Below, one piece after another: positions 1 to 8,068 of a stretch of 64,000 nt of DNA. Position numbers and translations under genes: made by a program. This stretch comes from CAWBLP01 sp963721065 (GTDB lineage Bacteria; Pseudomonadota; Alphaproteobacteria; Acetobacterales; Acetobacteraceae). The notes beneath the pieces were generated by a model that was not told the DNA's origin, ran no database searches, and saw nothing but the letters and a program-made list of their open reading frames with translations. Each line of letters starts with the position of its first letter. The stretch's first letter is position 1. The stretch covers positions 620,001-684,000 of the forward strand of contig CAVRHO010000001.1 of assembly GCA_963721065.1 (NCBI GenBank), read 5' to 3'.

Positions 1-587
1 AAATCTACCTGGAGATGTGCGAGCGCTGGCGCAACCTGTCCAAACCCACCATCGCGGCGGTGCAGGGCAAGTGCATCGCGGGCGGGCTGATGCTGGCCTG
101 GGTATGCGACCTGATCGTCGCCAGCGACGATGCGTCCTTCAAGGATCCGGTGATCGACTTCGGCATCTGCGGCGTCGAGTTCTTCAACCACCCTTGGGAG
201 CTGGGCATCCGCAAGGCCAAGGAGTTCCTGTTCACGGCTGATGAAATCAGCGCCCGGGACGCCGCCGCCTGCGGCATGGTGAACCGCGTGGTGCCGCGCG
301 ACGCACTGGCGGATGAGGTGCTTGCCCTGGCGCGGAAGGTTGCGACCAAACCGGCTTTCGCACTGAAGGCGACGAAACAGGCGGTGAACCACGTGCAGGA
401 CGTGCAGGGACGGCGCAATGCACAGATGCACGTGTTCAGCCTGCACCATTTGCTGCATGCGCATAACGAGCTGGTGTACGGCATGCCGATGGACCCCAAC
501 GGATTGCCGGAAACCGTGCGGGAGAAGGTCATGGCGCGGATGGCACGGGCCAGGGCAACAGATGCCAAGGCCGGTGGCAGTGAGTGA
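1..587 (+). CDS. Enoyl-CoA hydratase/isomerase family protein (5' end outside window)
   Basis: The reading frame is open from base 3 and ends at a TGA at 585-587, so the gene begins upstream of the window; the in-frame ATG at 15 is internal. The visible 194 residues have the crotonase layout: a GGL segment of the oxyanion-hole region (CIAGGLMLAW), then a long helical tail with the ATKQAV stretch typical of the family C-terminus. Crotonases hydrate or isomerise acyl-CoA thioesters in the cytoplasm. The exact substrate cannot be read from this fragment. The tail has an extra HHLLHAHNELVYG segment that occurs in crotonases acting on aromatic or branched acyl-CoAs, but this is a weak hint. Confidence 0.85.
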   Translation, partial: IYLEMCERWRNLSKPTIAAVQGKCIAGGLMLAWVCDLIVASDDASFKDPVIDFGICGVEFFNHPWELGIRKAKEFLFTADEISARDAAACGMVNRVVPRDALADEVLALARKVATKPAFALKATKQAVNHVQDVQGRRNAQMHVFSLHHLLHAHNELVYGMPMDPNGLPETVREKVMARMARARATDAKAGGSE

Positions 588-762
588 CAGTTGTTCATTG
601 CTGCCTGTTTCCAATCATGGCGAGACGGACCCAAATCAAGCGGTGATCATCAACTGATCGAACGAAAACCCATCACGGCTTTGTGTGCGGTATTTTCTGG
701 ACAGGTCTGGTTCACGAATTTAGCCTTTTTCAATCTCATCGGTTGCGGGATTGGGGGGCGCT

Positions 763-1743
763 ATGGCCGGCCAGGCAAGCGAAGCCGTGCGTGGCGAACT
801 GCGCCCGGACGAGAAGATGGTGTGGGTCCCCGGCGGGCACTTCCGTATGGGATCCGACCGCCATTATCCTGAAGAAGCGCCGGTCCACACCGTTGCCGTC
901 GATGGGTTCTGGATCGATCGCACGCCGGTTACCAACGCTGCGTTCCTGCAATTCGTCCGCGCCACCGGCTACAGGACATTCGCGGAGCTGACTCCGAAGG
1001 CGGAGGATTATCCGGGCGCGCTGCCGCATATGCTGCGGGCCGGGTCACTGGTGTTCACGCCGCCCAGGCAAGCGGTCGATCTGACCCGCTGGGAACAGTG
1101 GTGGCAGTTCAAGTTCGGCGCCAACTGGCGGCGGCCGTATGGCCCGCGCAGTTCGATTGCCGGGCTCAGCGAGCATCCGGTGGTGCATGTCGCGTATTGC
1201 GATGCGCTCGCCTATGCGCAATGGGCCGGCAAGGACCTGCCGACCGAAGCCGAGTGGGAGTTCGCCGCGCGTGGCGGGCTGGACGGCTGCGAGTTCGCCT
1301 GGGGCGAGGCCCTGAATCCCGAAGGCCGGCAACTGGCCAATACCTGGCAGGGAAACTTCCCGCAGGAAAACCTGGCGACGGACGGTTATGAGCGTACCTC
1401 GCCGGTGACCGCTTTCCCGCCGAACGGTTACGGCCTTTACGACATGATCGGCAACGTCTGGGAGTGGACCAGCGACTGGTACGCCGCGGTGCACGAGGCC
1501 GATGCCGCGAAGCCGTGCTGCATTCCGGTGAACCCGCGCGGCGGCCGGGAAGACGCGAGCTACGATCCCTGCCAGCCGGACATCAGGATCCCGCGCAAGG
1601 TTCTCAAGGGCGGGTCGCATCTGTGCGCACCGAATTACTGCCGTCGCTACCGTCCGGCAGCACGGCATGCGGAAGCGGTGGATACATCAACCAGCCATGT
1701 GGGGTTCCGCTGCGTCGTACGGGCGACCGGACCGGAACGCTGA
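763..1743 (+). CDS. Formylglycine-generating enzyme (sulfatase-modifying factor)
   Basis: A 326-residue FGE-sulfatase domain protein. FGE converts the active-site cysteine of sulfatases to C-alpha-formylglycine. Seen directly: WVPGG near residue 21, TPVTNAAF near 54, LPTEAEWEFAARGG near 159, GNVWEWTSDWY near 230, and GGSHLCAPNYCRRYR, which supplies the two copper-binding catalytic cysteines (Cys288 and Cys293) followed by GFRC. Many FGE-fold proteins lack this Cys pair, so its presence supports a true modifying enzyme rather than an EgtB- or PvdO-like relative. I start at the ATG at 763; a TTG at 751 is in frame. The two sulfatase genes directly downstream on the same strand are its probable substrates. 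No signal peptide is seen, so it probably acts in the cytoplasm before Tat export. Confidence 0.93.
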   Translation: MAGQASEAVRGELRPDEKMVWVPGGHFRMGSDRHYPEEAPVHTVAVDGFWIDRTPVTNAAFLQFVRATGYRTFAELTPKAEDYPGALPHMLRAGSLVFTPPRQAVDLTRWEQWWQFKFGANWRRPYGPRSSIAGLSEHPVVHVAYCDALAYAQWAGKDLPTEAEWEFAARGGLDGCEFAWGEALNPEGRQLANTWQGNFPQENLATDGYERTSPVTAFPPNGYGLYDMIGNVWEWTSDWYAAVHEADAAKPCCIPVNPRGGREDASYDPCQPDIRIPRKVLKGGSHLCAPNYCRRYRPAARHAEAVDTSTSHVGFRCVVRATGPER

Positions 1744-1807
1744 CATCCAACGCGGTGACGCGGGCGTCGCGCGCCGTGCACGGCATTGCAGACACACTGG
1801 GGCAAGT

Positions 1808-4308
1808 ATGAGCAAGGATAACAGGGAACGCCCGGCGTCCGAATCCGCTGTTCCGTCCGGAACCGGCATCAGCCGGCGCAATCTATGGCTTGGGACCACG
1901 TCCCTGGTCGCCGCCGCAGCCGTCAGCGCGACGACATTTCCGCGCACCGCGGCTGGGGACACGCCCGCGGAACTGCCACAGACGCAGCCGCCGTTCCGCG
2001 GCAAGATCGGCCGCACCGCCGCGGACTCCACGCCGGACTTCCCGAAGGGCGTCACGGCCCCCCAGGGCGCCCCGAACGTCCTGCTGATCCTGACGGACGA
2101 CGTGGGCTTCGGCGCCAGCAGCACCTTCGGCGGTCCCATTCAGACCCCGAACTTCCAACGGCTCGCCGACAACGGCCTGCGCTACAACATGTTCCACACG
2201 ACGGCGCTGTGTTCGCCGACGCGCGCGGCACTGATCACGGGACGCAATCACCATTCGGTTGCCAGCGGCATCATCACGGAGTTCGCCACCGGTTATCCCG
2301 GCTACAACTCGCTGGTGCCGAAAAGCGCCGGGTCGGTTGGCGCGGTGCTGCGGGACAACGGCTACAACACCTCCTGGTTCGGCAAGATGCACAACGTGCC
2401 GGACTGGATGTCCAGCCAGGCGGGGCCTTTCGATCTGTGGCCGAGCGGGCTCGGGTTTGAGTATTTCTATGGATTCCTGGGGGGCGACTCCGACCAGTGG
2501 CATCCCGCGCTGTACGAGAACACCACGCCGATCGAGCCCTATCTCGGGAAGCCGGACTACATTCTTGATCGCGACCTGGCGGACAAGGCCATCGACTGGA
2601 TGCGCATGCAGCATGCGCTCGCGCCCGACAAGCCGTGGCTGCTGTACTATGCGACCGGCACGGCGCATGCCCCGCACCACGCACCGAAGGACTGGATCGC
2701 GAAATACAAGGGCCAATTTGACCAGGGCTGGGACAAGGTGCGGGAAGAGACGCTCGCACGCCAGATCAAGCAGGGCGTGGCGCCACAAGGTACCAAGTTG
2801 ACGCCACGGCCCGAACAGATCCCGGCCTGGGACAGCCTGTCCGCCGACCAGAAGCGTCTCTATGCGCGCATGATGGAGGTCTATGCCGGTGCGCTGTCGC
2901 ATGCGGATTACCAGATCGGCCGGTTGCTCGATGCGGTGGAGCAATCGGGACAGTTGGACAACACGCTGGTCATCTTCATCATGGGCGACAACGGCGCCAG
3001 TCCGGAAGGCGGCCTGCAGGGTACGACCAACGAAGTGGCGACCGCTGGAAACGGCGTCACCGAGAGCCTTCCCTACCTGCTGTCGATGATGGATGAACTG
3101 GGCGGGCCGAAGACCTACAACCACTATCCGGTCGGCTGGGCGCACGCGATGGACACGCCCATGCAGTGGACGAAGCAGATCGCCTCCCATTTCGGTGGCA
3201 CGCGCAACGGCATGGTGGTGTCCTGGCCCGCCCGCATCAAGGACAAGGGGACGATACGCTCACAATTCGCCCATGTGATCGACGTCGTACCAACGATCTA
3301 CGAGGCAGCGAAGATCACCCCGCCGATGATGCTGGACGGCGTGCCGCAAAAGCCGATCGAGGGCATCAGCTTCGTGTACACGTTCGAGGACGCGACGGTG
3401 CCGACCCGCCACACTACGCAGTATTTCGAACTCGCTGGAAACCGGGCGATCTACCGGGACGGGTGGATGGCGAACACAACGCCGCTCCGCCTGCCATGGG
3501 TGACGATCGGCAGTGAACCAAACCCGGACGACTTCAAGTGGGAGCTGTACAACATCGACAAGGACTTCAGCCAGGCAGACAACCTGGCGGAGAGCAACCC
3601 GGAGAAGCTGAAGGAACTCCAGGCATCTTCGATGGAGAGGCGCGGAAGTACAACGTGTACCCGCTGGACTCCTCGTTCGCATCCCGCGCAGATCCGGCGA
3701 TCCGCCCGAACCTGACCCGCGGACGCAACAAGTTTGTTTACTACCCGGGCATGATCCGAATCCCCGAGGGCTCGGCCCCGGACTTCAAGAACAAGTCGTG
3801 GACCGTCGCCGCCGAGGTGACTGTACCCGAGGGCGGCGCGGAGGGCATCCTTGGGACGATCGGCGGCCGCTTCGGCGGGTGGGCCCTGCTGGTGCTGGAG
3901 GGCAAGCCCGTCTTCGCCTACGCCCTGTCCAACCAACCCCAGCACAAGTTCCAGGTTGCGTCGGATCAGCCGCTCTCCCCCGGGGATCACATCGTCCGGG
4001 CGGTGTTCACCTACGGCGGCGGTGGTATCGGGAAGGCGGCAACGGCCAAGCTGCTCGTGGATGAAAAGCAGGTTGCGGAAGGGCCCATCCCGCAGACCAT
4101 CGGCGTCCGCTTTTCCCTCGACGAGACCTTCGACGTCGGCGAGGACACGGGAACCCCGGTGCTTGAGGCCTACGCGGACAAGATGCCGTTCCGGTTCACC
4201 GGCACGCTCAAGCGCTTCGCCGTGGTGCTGCAACCGGAGACGTTGAGTGCCGAGGAGCAGAAACGGCTACGCGAGGAACTCGCGCGGGCGATGATGGCCG
4301 TTCATTAG
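1808..4308 (+). CDS. Tat-exported arylsulfatase (one-base frameshift near 3624)
   Basis: A type I sulfatase that would be about 833 residues. The N-terminus carries a twin-arginine signal (SRRNLW near residue 22, then a hydrophobic stretch). LTDDVGFG gives the metal-binding aspartates (Asp97, Asp98), and CSPTR at 135-139 is the canonical C-x-P-x-R formylglycine motif. The first frame runs to 3715, but its last 30 residues are nonsense. The natural continuation (IFDGEARKYNVYPLD and on) is in another frame and ends at the TAG at 4306-4308. One missing base after CAGGC at about 3624 would restore it. The C-terminal third resembles the extra beta domain of long arylsulfatases. The gene follows the FGE gene by 64 bp. 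The ATG at 1808 is preferred to upstream in-frame starts because it sits directly before the Tat signal. Confidence 0.88.
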
Positions 4309-4483
4309 CCGGAATTGCAGGATATCGAGGTCCCAGGTGAGGCAGGCACCGCGCCATCCGTCGAAAGCGCGGCGGGGAAGCGTCAAGCAACACTTCGTCT
4401 GCGACCGATCCGCCGATCGTGAGCGGAGGTTTCTTCTGTGTCCGGGGGAGCCTGGACCACAACACTGACAGGGGGGCGAGATC

Positions 4484-6139
4484 ATGCCGAATACGCGACG
4501 GACAATGTTGCTTGGCGGTGCGGCCGCAGTGGCCAGCGCCGCCACCGGAGGCCTGCGGGTCGCGCAGGCACAGCAACAGCCGAACCAGAACCGGATGACG
4601 GGCGGCGGCGGCTCCCGCCCGAACATCGTGGTGATCTGGGGGGACGACATCGGGATTACCGATATCAGCGCCTACTCGCTCGGGCTGATGGGCTTCCGCA
4701 CGCCCAATATCGATCGTGTCGCCCGCGAAGGCATGATCTTCACCGACTACTACGGTGAGCAGAGTTGCACCGCCGGCCGTGCCGCGTTCCTCACCGGCCA
4801 GAGCGTGTTTCGCACCGGCAACTCCAAGGTCGGCCTGCCGGGAGCCGATGTCGGCCTGCAAAAGCAGGACCCGACGATCGCCGAACTGCTCAAGCCGCTC
4901 GGCTATGCCACCGGACAGTTCGGCAAGAACCATCTGGGTGACCGCAACGAGTTCCTGCCCACGGTGCACGGCTTCGACGAATTCTACGGCAACCTGTATC
5001 ACCTGAACGCCGAGGAGGAACCGGAACTGCCGGACTATCCGGACCCGCAGGACTTCCCCAATTTCCGGTCGAACTACGGTCCGCGTGGTGTGCTGCACTG
5101 CATCGCCACCGACGTGGACGACCCGACGGTCGATCCGCGGTTCGGGCGGGTCGGCAAGCAGAAGATCGAGGATACGGGGCCGCTGACCCGCAAGCGGATG
5201 GAGACGATCGACGACGACATCGCCGCGCGCGCGGCGAATTTCCTCGAGCGGCAGGTCAAGGACGGGAAACCGGTGTTTCTGTGGGTGAACTTCACCCACA
5301 TGCATTTCCGCACGCACCCCAAGCCGAGCAGCGTGGGACAGGCGGGGCGATGGCAGGATCCGTATCATGACGTGATGATCGACCATGACAGGAACGTCGG
5401 CACTGTTCTGGACAAGATCGATGCGCTGGGCATCACCGACAACACGATCGTCCTATACAGCACGGATAACGGGCCCCACATGAACACCTGGCCCGACGCG
5501 GCAATGACACCGTTCCGTAATGAGAAGAATTCCAATTGGGAAGGTGCCTACCGCGTGCCGGCGATGGTGCGCTGGCCAGGCAAGATCAGGCCTGGCAGCG
5601 TTTCCAACGACATCATGTCTCATCTGGACTGGATGCCGACGTTCCTGGCCGCCGCCGGTGCGCCGGACGTGAAGCAGAAGTTGCTGTCCGGCTATACGAT
5701 TGGCGACATGACCTACAAGGTCCACCTCGACGGCTTCAACTTCGTGCCGTATTTCACCGGGCAGGAAAGCAAGTCGCCACGCGAAAGCTTCTTCTACTTC
5801 TCCGACGACGGCGACCTGACCGGCCTGCGCTACGACAACTGGAAGTTTGCCTTCGCGATCCAGCCGGCCGAGGGAACTCTCCGCGTGTGGCAGGAGGAAT
5901 TCCAGCATCCCCGCCTGCCCTATATCTTCAACCTGCGCACTGACCCGTTCGAGCGGGCGTCGATTACTTCCAACACATACTATGACTGGTTGCTGGACCA
6001 CGCCTTCCTGCTGGTGCCGGCGCAGAAATATGTCGGCGACTTCCTGGCGACGTTCAAGGAGTACCCGCCCCGTCAGAAAGCCGCGAGCTTCACCATAGGG
6101 AAGGTGCTGGAGAAAATGCAGACACCGGCGGGTCAGTGA
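4484..6139 (+). CDS. Exported sulfatase with C-T-A-G-R active site
   Basis: A 551-residue type I sulfatase. The N-terminus (MPNTRRTMLLGGAAAVASAA) is Tat-like and ends near AQA at residue 29. IWGDDIG supplies the metal aspartates (Asp54, Asp55). The modified cysteine is Cys95 in SCTAGRAAFLTGQ, a C-x-A-x-R variant of the usual C-x-P-x-R. Alanine at this position is tolerated in a known sulfatase subgroup. STDNGPHMNTWPD further on is the second metal site. It belongs with the FGE gene at 763 and the first sulfatase; a barrel protein follows. The substrate is not predictable from sequence. A strong RBS (ggggggcgag) precedes the ATG. Confidence 0.93.
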   Translation: MPNTRRTMLLGGAAAVASAATGGLRVAQAQQQPNQNRMTGGGGSRPNIVVIWGDDIGITDISAYSLGLMGFRTPNIDRVAREGMIFTDYYGEQSCTAGRAAFLTGQSVFRTGNSKVGLPGADVGLQKQDPTIAELLKPLGYATGQFGKNHLGDRNEFLPTVHGFDEFYGNLYHLNAEEEPELPDYPDPQDFPNFRSNYGPRGVLHCIATDVDDPTVDPRFGRVGKQKIEDTGPLTRKRMETIDDDIAARAANFLERQVKDGKPVFLWVNFTHMHFRTHPKPSSVGQAGRWQDPYHDVMIDHDRNVGTVLDKIDALGITDNTIVLYSTDNGPHMNTWPDAAMTPFRNEKNSNWEGAYRVPAMVRWPGKIRPGSVSNDIMSHLDWMPTFLAAAGAPDVKQKLLSGYTIGDMTYKVHLDGFNFVPYFTGQESKSPRESFFYFSDDGDLTGLRYDNWKFAFAIQPAEGTLRVWQEEFQHPRLPYIFNLRTDPFERASITSNTYYDWLLDHAFLLVPAQKYVGDFLATFKEYPPRQKAASFTIGKVLEKMQTPAGQ

Positions 6140-6410
6140 CATGCATGCGCCCGCACTGGCACCGGGCACCAGTGCGGGCGCCGAGGGGATGGCCTGGCGT
6201 TCCGCGCGTGCGGGATTGCCTTTGCGACGGCCGGCGGTGCGGGTAACCGGGGCGGCCGGCATGGAAGAAGTCCCATGCCGGGGCAGCGTTTCGTTTTCGG
6301 CGCCGACCAGGACCCATTCCAAATGAAACCGGTATTGTGAAACCACCGAATTTGGGGGAAAGGTATGTCTTCGTCTGACTCTCTCAGTCCGGATAGCAGG
6401 CAAAGGGCTG

Positions 6411-7292
6411 ATGGCGGCTTTGCTGGTATTGACCGGTGCCCTCACGCTGCCGATCCGTTCAGCGCTGGCGCAGACCAGGCATTCACACGCACCGCCACTT
6501 CAGATGTTCATTGCCGACAGCAGCGCAAACGGCACGGCCGGCGGCGGAGCGGCAGCGGGCGGTGACGAGGACCTGGCAAAGAAGCTGCAGAACCCGATCG
6601 GCGATCTGATCAGCGTGCCATTTCAGAACAATCTGAACTTCAATGTCGGGCCGCACAAGGGCACGCAGAACATCCTGAACATCCAGCCGGTCGTCCCGAT
6701 CCATCTGGGGCCGGACTGGAATTTGATCACGCGGACCATCCTGCCCCTGGTCTGGAGTCCATCCTATGCACCGGGACGCAGTGTGCCGTTTGGGCTGGGG
6801 CCCACCTCCTTTACGGCGTTCCTGTCGCCGAGCACTCCGACAAATGGTTGGCTGTGGGGTGCGGGGCCGATCGTCCAGTTGCCGACGGCCACCGACAGTT
6901 CGTTGGGGTCGAATGTCTGGGGCATGGGACCGGCCGTCGTCGTGGTGAAGACCGAGGGGCCGATCGTCGCCGGTGTTCTTGTCAACAACGTATTCTCGTT
7001 GGGGGGAACGTCGGGTCTGGGTGGCACGCGATACAGCGTGCTGACGATCAATCCGTTCTTCAACTACAACTTCAACGGTGGGTGGTTTGTCGGGACGGTG
7101 CCGATCATCACTGCCAGTCTCGATGCTCCTGGTGCCAAGTGGACCCTGCCCGTGGGATTGCAGGGCGGACGGCTGGTCAAGATCGGTAAGAAGCTTCCCG
7201 TCAACATGCTGCTCGGCGCCTACTACAATGCGCTCCGTCCGGACTACGGTGCAACGTGGCAGCTCCGCGCCCAGGTCGCATTCATATTCTGA
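6411..7292 (+). CDS. Outer-membrane beta-barrel 'transporter'-type protein
   Basis: About 293 residues beginning with a hydrophobic signal (LALAQ cleavage region), then LAKKLQNPIGDLISVPFQNN, NILNIQPVVPIHL, DWNLITRTILPL and alternating beta strands ending in phenylalanine (AFIF). This is the family often mislabelled 'neuromedin U' and related to Phenol_MetA_deg barrels; its role is probably outer-membrane passage of small molecules. The start is uncertain. The only good RBS (gggggaaagg, 6354-6363) serves an ATG at 6365, which is out of frame. Removing one base near 6370 would give a textbook signal peptide (MSRLTLSVRIAGKGLMAALL), so a one-base insertion is likely. The neighbouring sulfatases suggest uptake or release of sulfated compounds (inference). 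Confidence 0.8.
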   Translation: MAALLVLTGALTLPIRSALAQTRHSHAPPLQMFIADSSANGTAGGGAAAGGDEDLAKKLQNPIGDLISVPFQNNLNFNVGPHKGTQNILNIQPVVPIHLGPDWNLITRTILPLVWSPSYAPGRSVPFGLGPTSFTAFLSPSTPTNGWLWGAGPIVQLPTATDSSLGSNVWGMGPAVVVVKTEGPIVAGVLVNNVFSLGGTSGLGGTRYSVLTINPFFNYNFNGGWFVGTVPIITASLDAPGAKWTLPVGLQGGRLVKIGKKLPVNMLLGAYYNALRPDYGATWQLRAQVAFIF

Positions 7293-7312
7293 TGCCCGGG
7301 GCAACGTGCTCT

Positions 7313-7464
7313 CAATAGCCGCTGCCGCCGACGCTGCCCCCGACATAGACGCCGTGAACCGGGCGCTGTTCTGACCGGACCGTATTCGACCGTCGGCGCA
7401 CCCTTGCAGAAGCACGGCACCGGTGATCAGCACGGCCAACGCCAGTGTCCACCCAGTAAACCAT
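7313..7464 (-). pseudogene. Possible small lipoprotein gene, apparently frameshifted
   Basis: On the minus strand an ATG at 7464 with a GGTGGAGAG ribosome site opens a signal sequence with a lipobox (VLLQGC). The frame then runs without stop into the antisense of the barrel gene. A glycine-rich ending of a kind common in small exported proteins (VYVGGSVGGSGY, then stop at 7313-7315) lies in another frame. One indel between about 7360 and 7400 would join them into a roughly 50-residue lipoprotein. This is speculative and no family is recognised. Confidence 0.3.
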
Positions 7465-7593
7465 CTCACCATCGCTGCTCTCCACCCAGACCGAAGAATG
7501 AAACCGCCAGGAAACGCCCGGTGCGTATTTTCAGGATCAGCCCCTACCGACGCAGAAGTACCACATCCTGCCAATTATCCGGCAACATCCTGC

Positions 7594-7947
7594 ATGGCCT
7601 GCCAATTGCGAAACGTCGTCAGGCGATTGCCGCCGCGCCCACTCACACCGGGTGAGCGGCGTCTCTTCAGGGAATGGTTCGCCGCAGCCGGTGATGTTCC
7701 CTTGGCGTACATCAGCGAGCGAAGCAGTGATGACCCGGCATACTACCGCCGGATCGTAATTGGGTTGAACCCGCAGGACGGACCGGCGCACCTCATTCAT
7801 GCTCCGGCCGGGCGGCAGATCTGGATCGTCGTTTCGAGCGGACCTCGCACGCGGGTACGACGGTTTCCCGAGCTTCGGGATGCCCTGAACTTCGTCCGGC
7901 CTGTCCTGGGTCCAGCAAGCCAGGTCGGCGGGGTCGGCAGAGGATGA
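7594..7947 (+). CDS. Hypothetical protein, about 117 aa
   Basis: I do not recognise a family. The segment LTPGERRLFREWFAAAGDV, followed by AYYRRIVIGLNPQDG and GRQIWIVVSSGPRTRVRRF, reads like a folded alpha/beta protein rather than a shadow frame. The open frame extends upstream to 7423, but that part is low quality; the ATG at 7594 (MACQLRNVV) is a reasonable start, though its RBS is weak. There is no signal peptide or membrane segment. It lies convergent to the large oxidoreductase gene, with a 121-bp gap. Confidence 0.5.
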   Translation: MACQLRNVVRRLPPRPLTPGERRLFREWFAAAGDVPLAYISERSSDDPAYYRRIVIGLNPQDGPAHLIHAPAGRQIWIVVSSGPRTRVRRFPELRDALNFVRPVLGPASQVGGVGRG

Positions 7948-8068
7948 CAGGTCCCGCCGGGATGCGGCAACGTCTGCTGCGAGCCTGGAGGGCCTGTCCG
8001 GGGGGGGGCGATCATACTGCGTGGCCCACGCGCGATCGCTGCGCCTCCAGGGCGTGCGTCCGCGGCCA

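Noticed and set aside
763..1743. EgtB-like assignment for the first FGE-fold protein
   Set aside because: It lacks the DinB iron-binding bundle and has both FGE cysteines, next to sulfatases.
6483..7574. Long minus-strand ORF opposite the barrel gene
   Set aside because: Mostly the mirror of a high-GC coding region; only its first 25 residues (lipobox) look meaningful.
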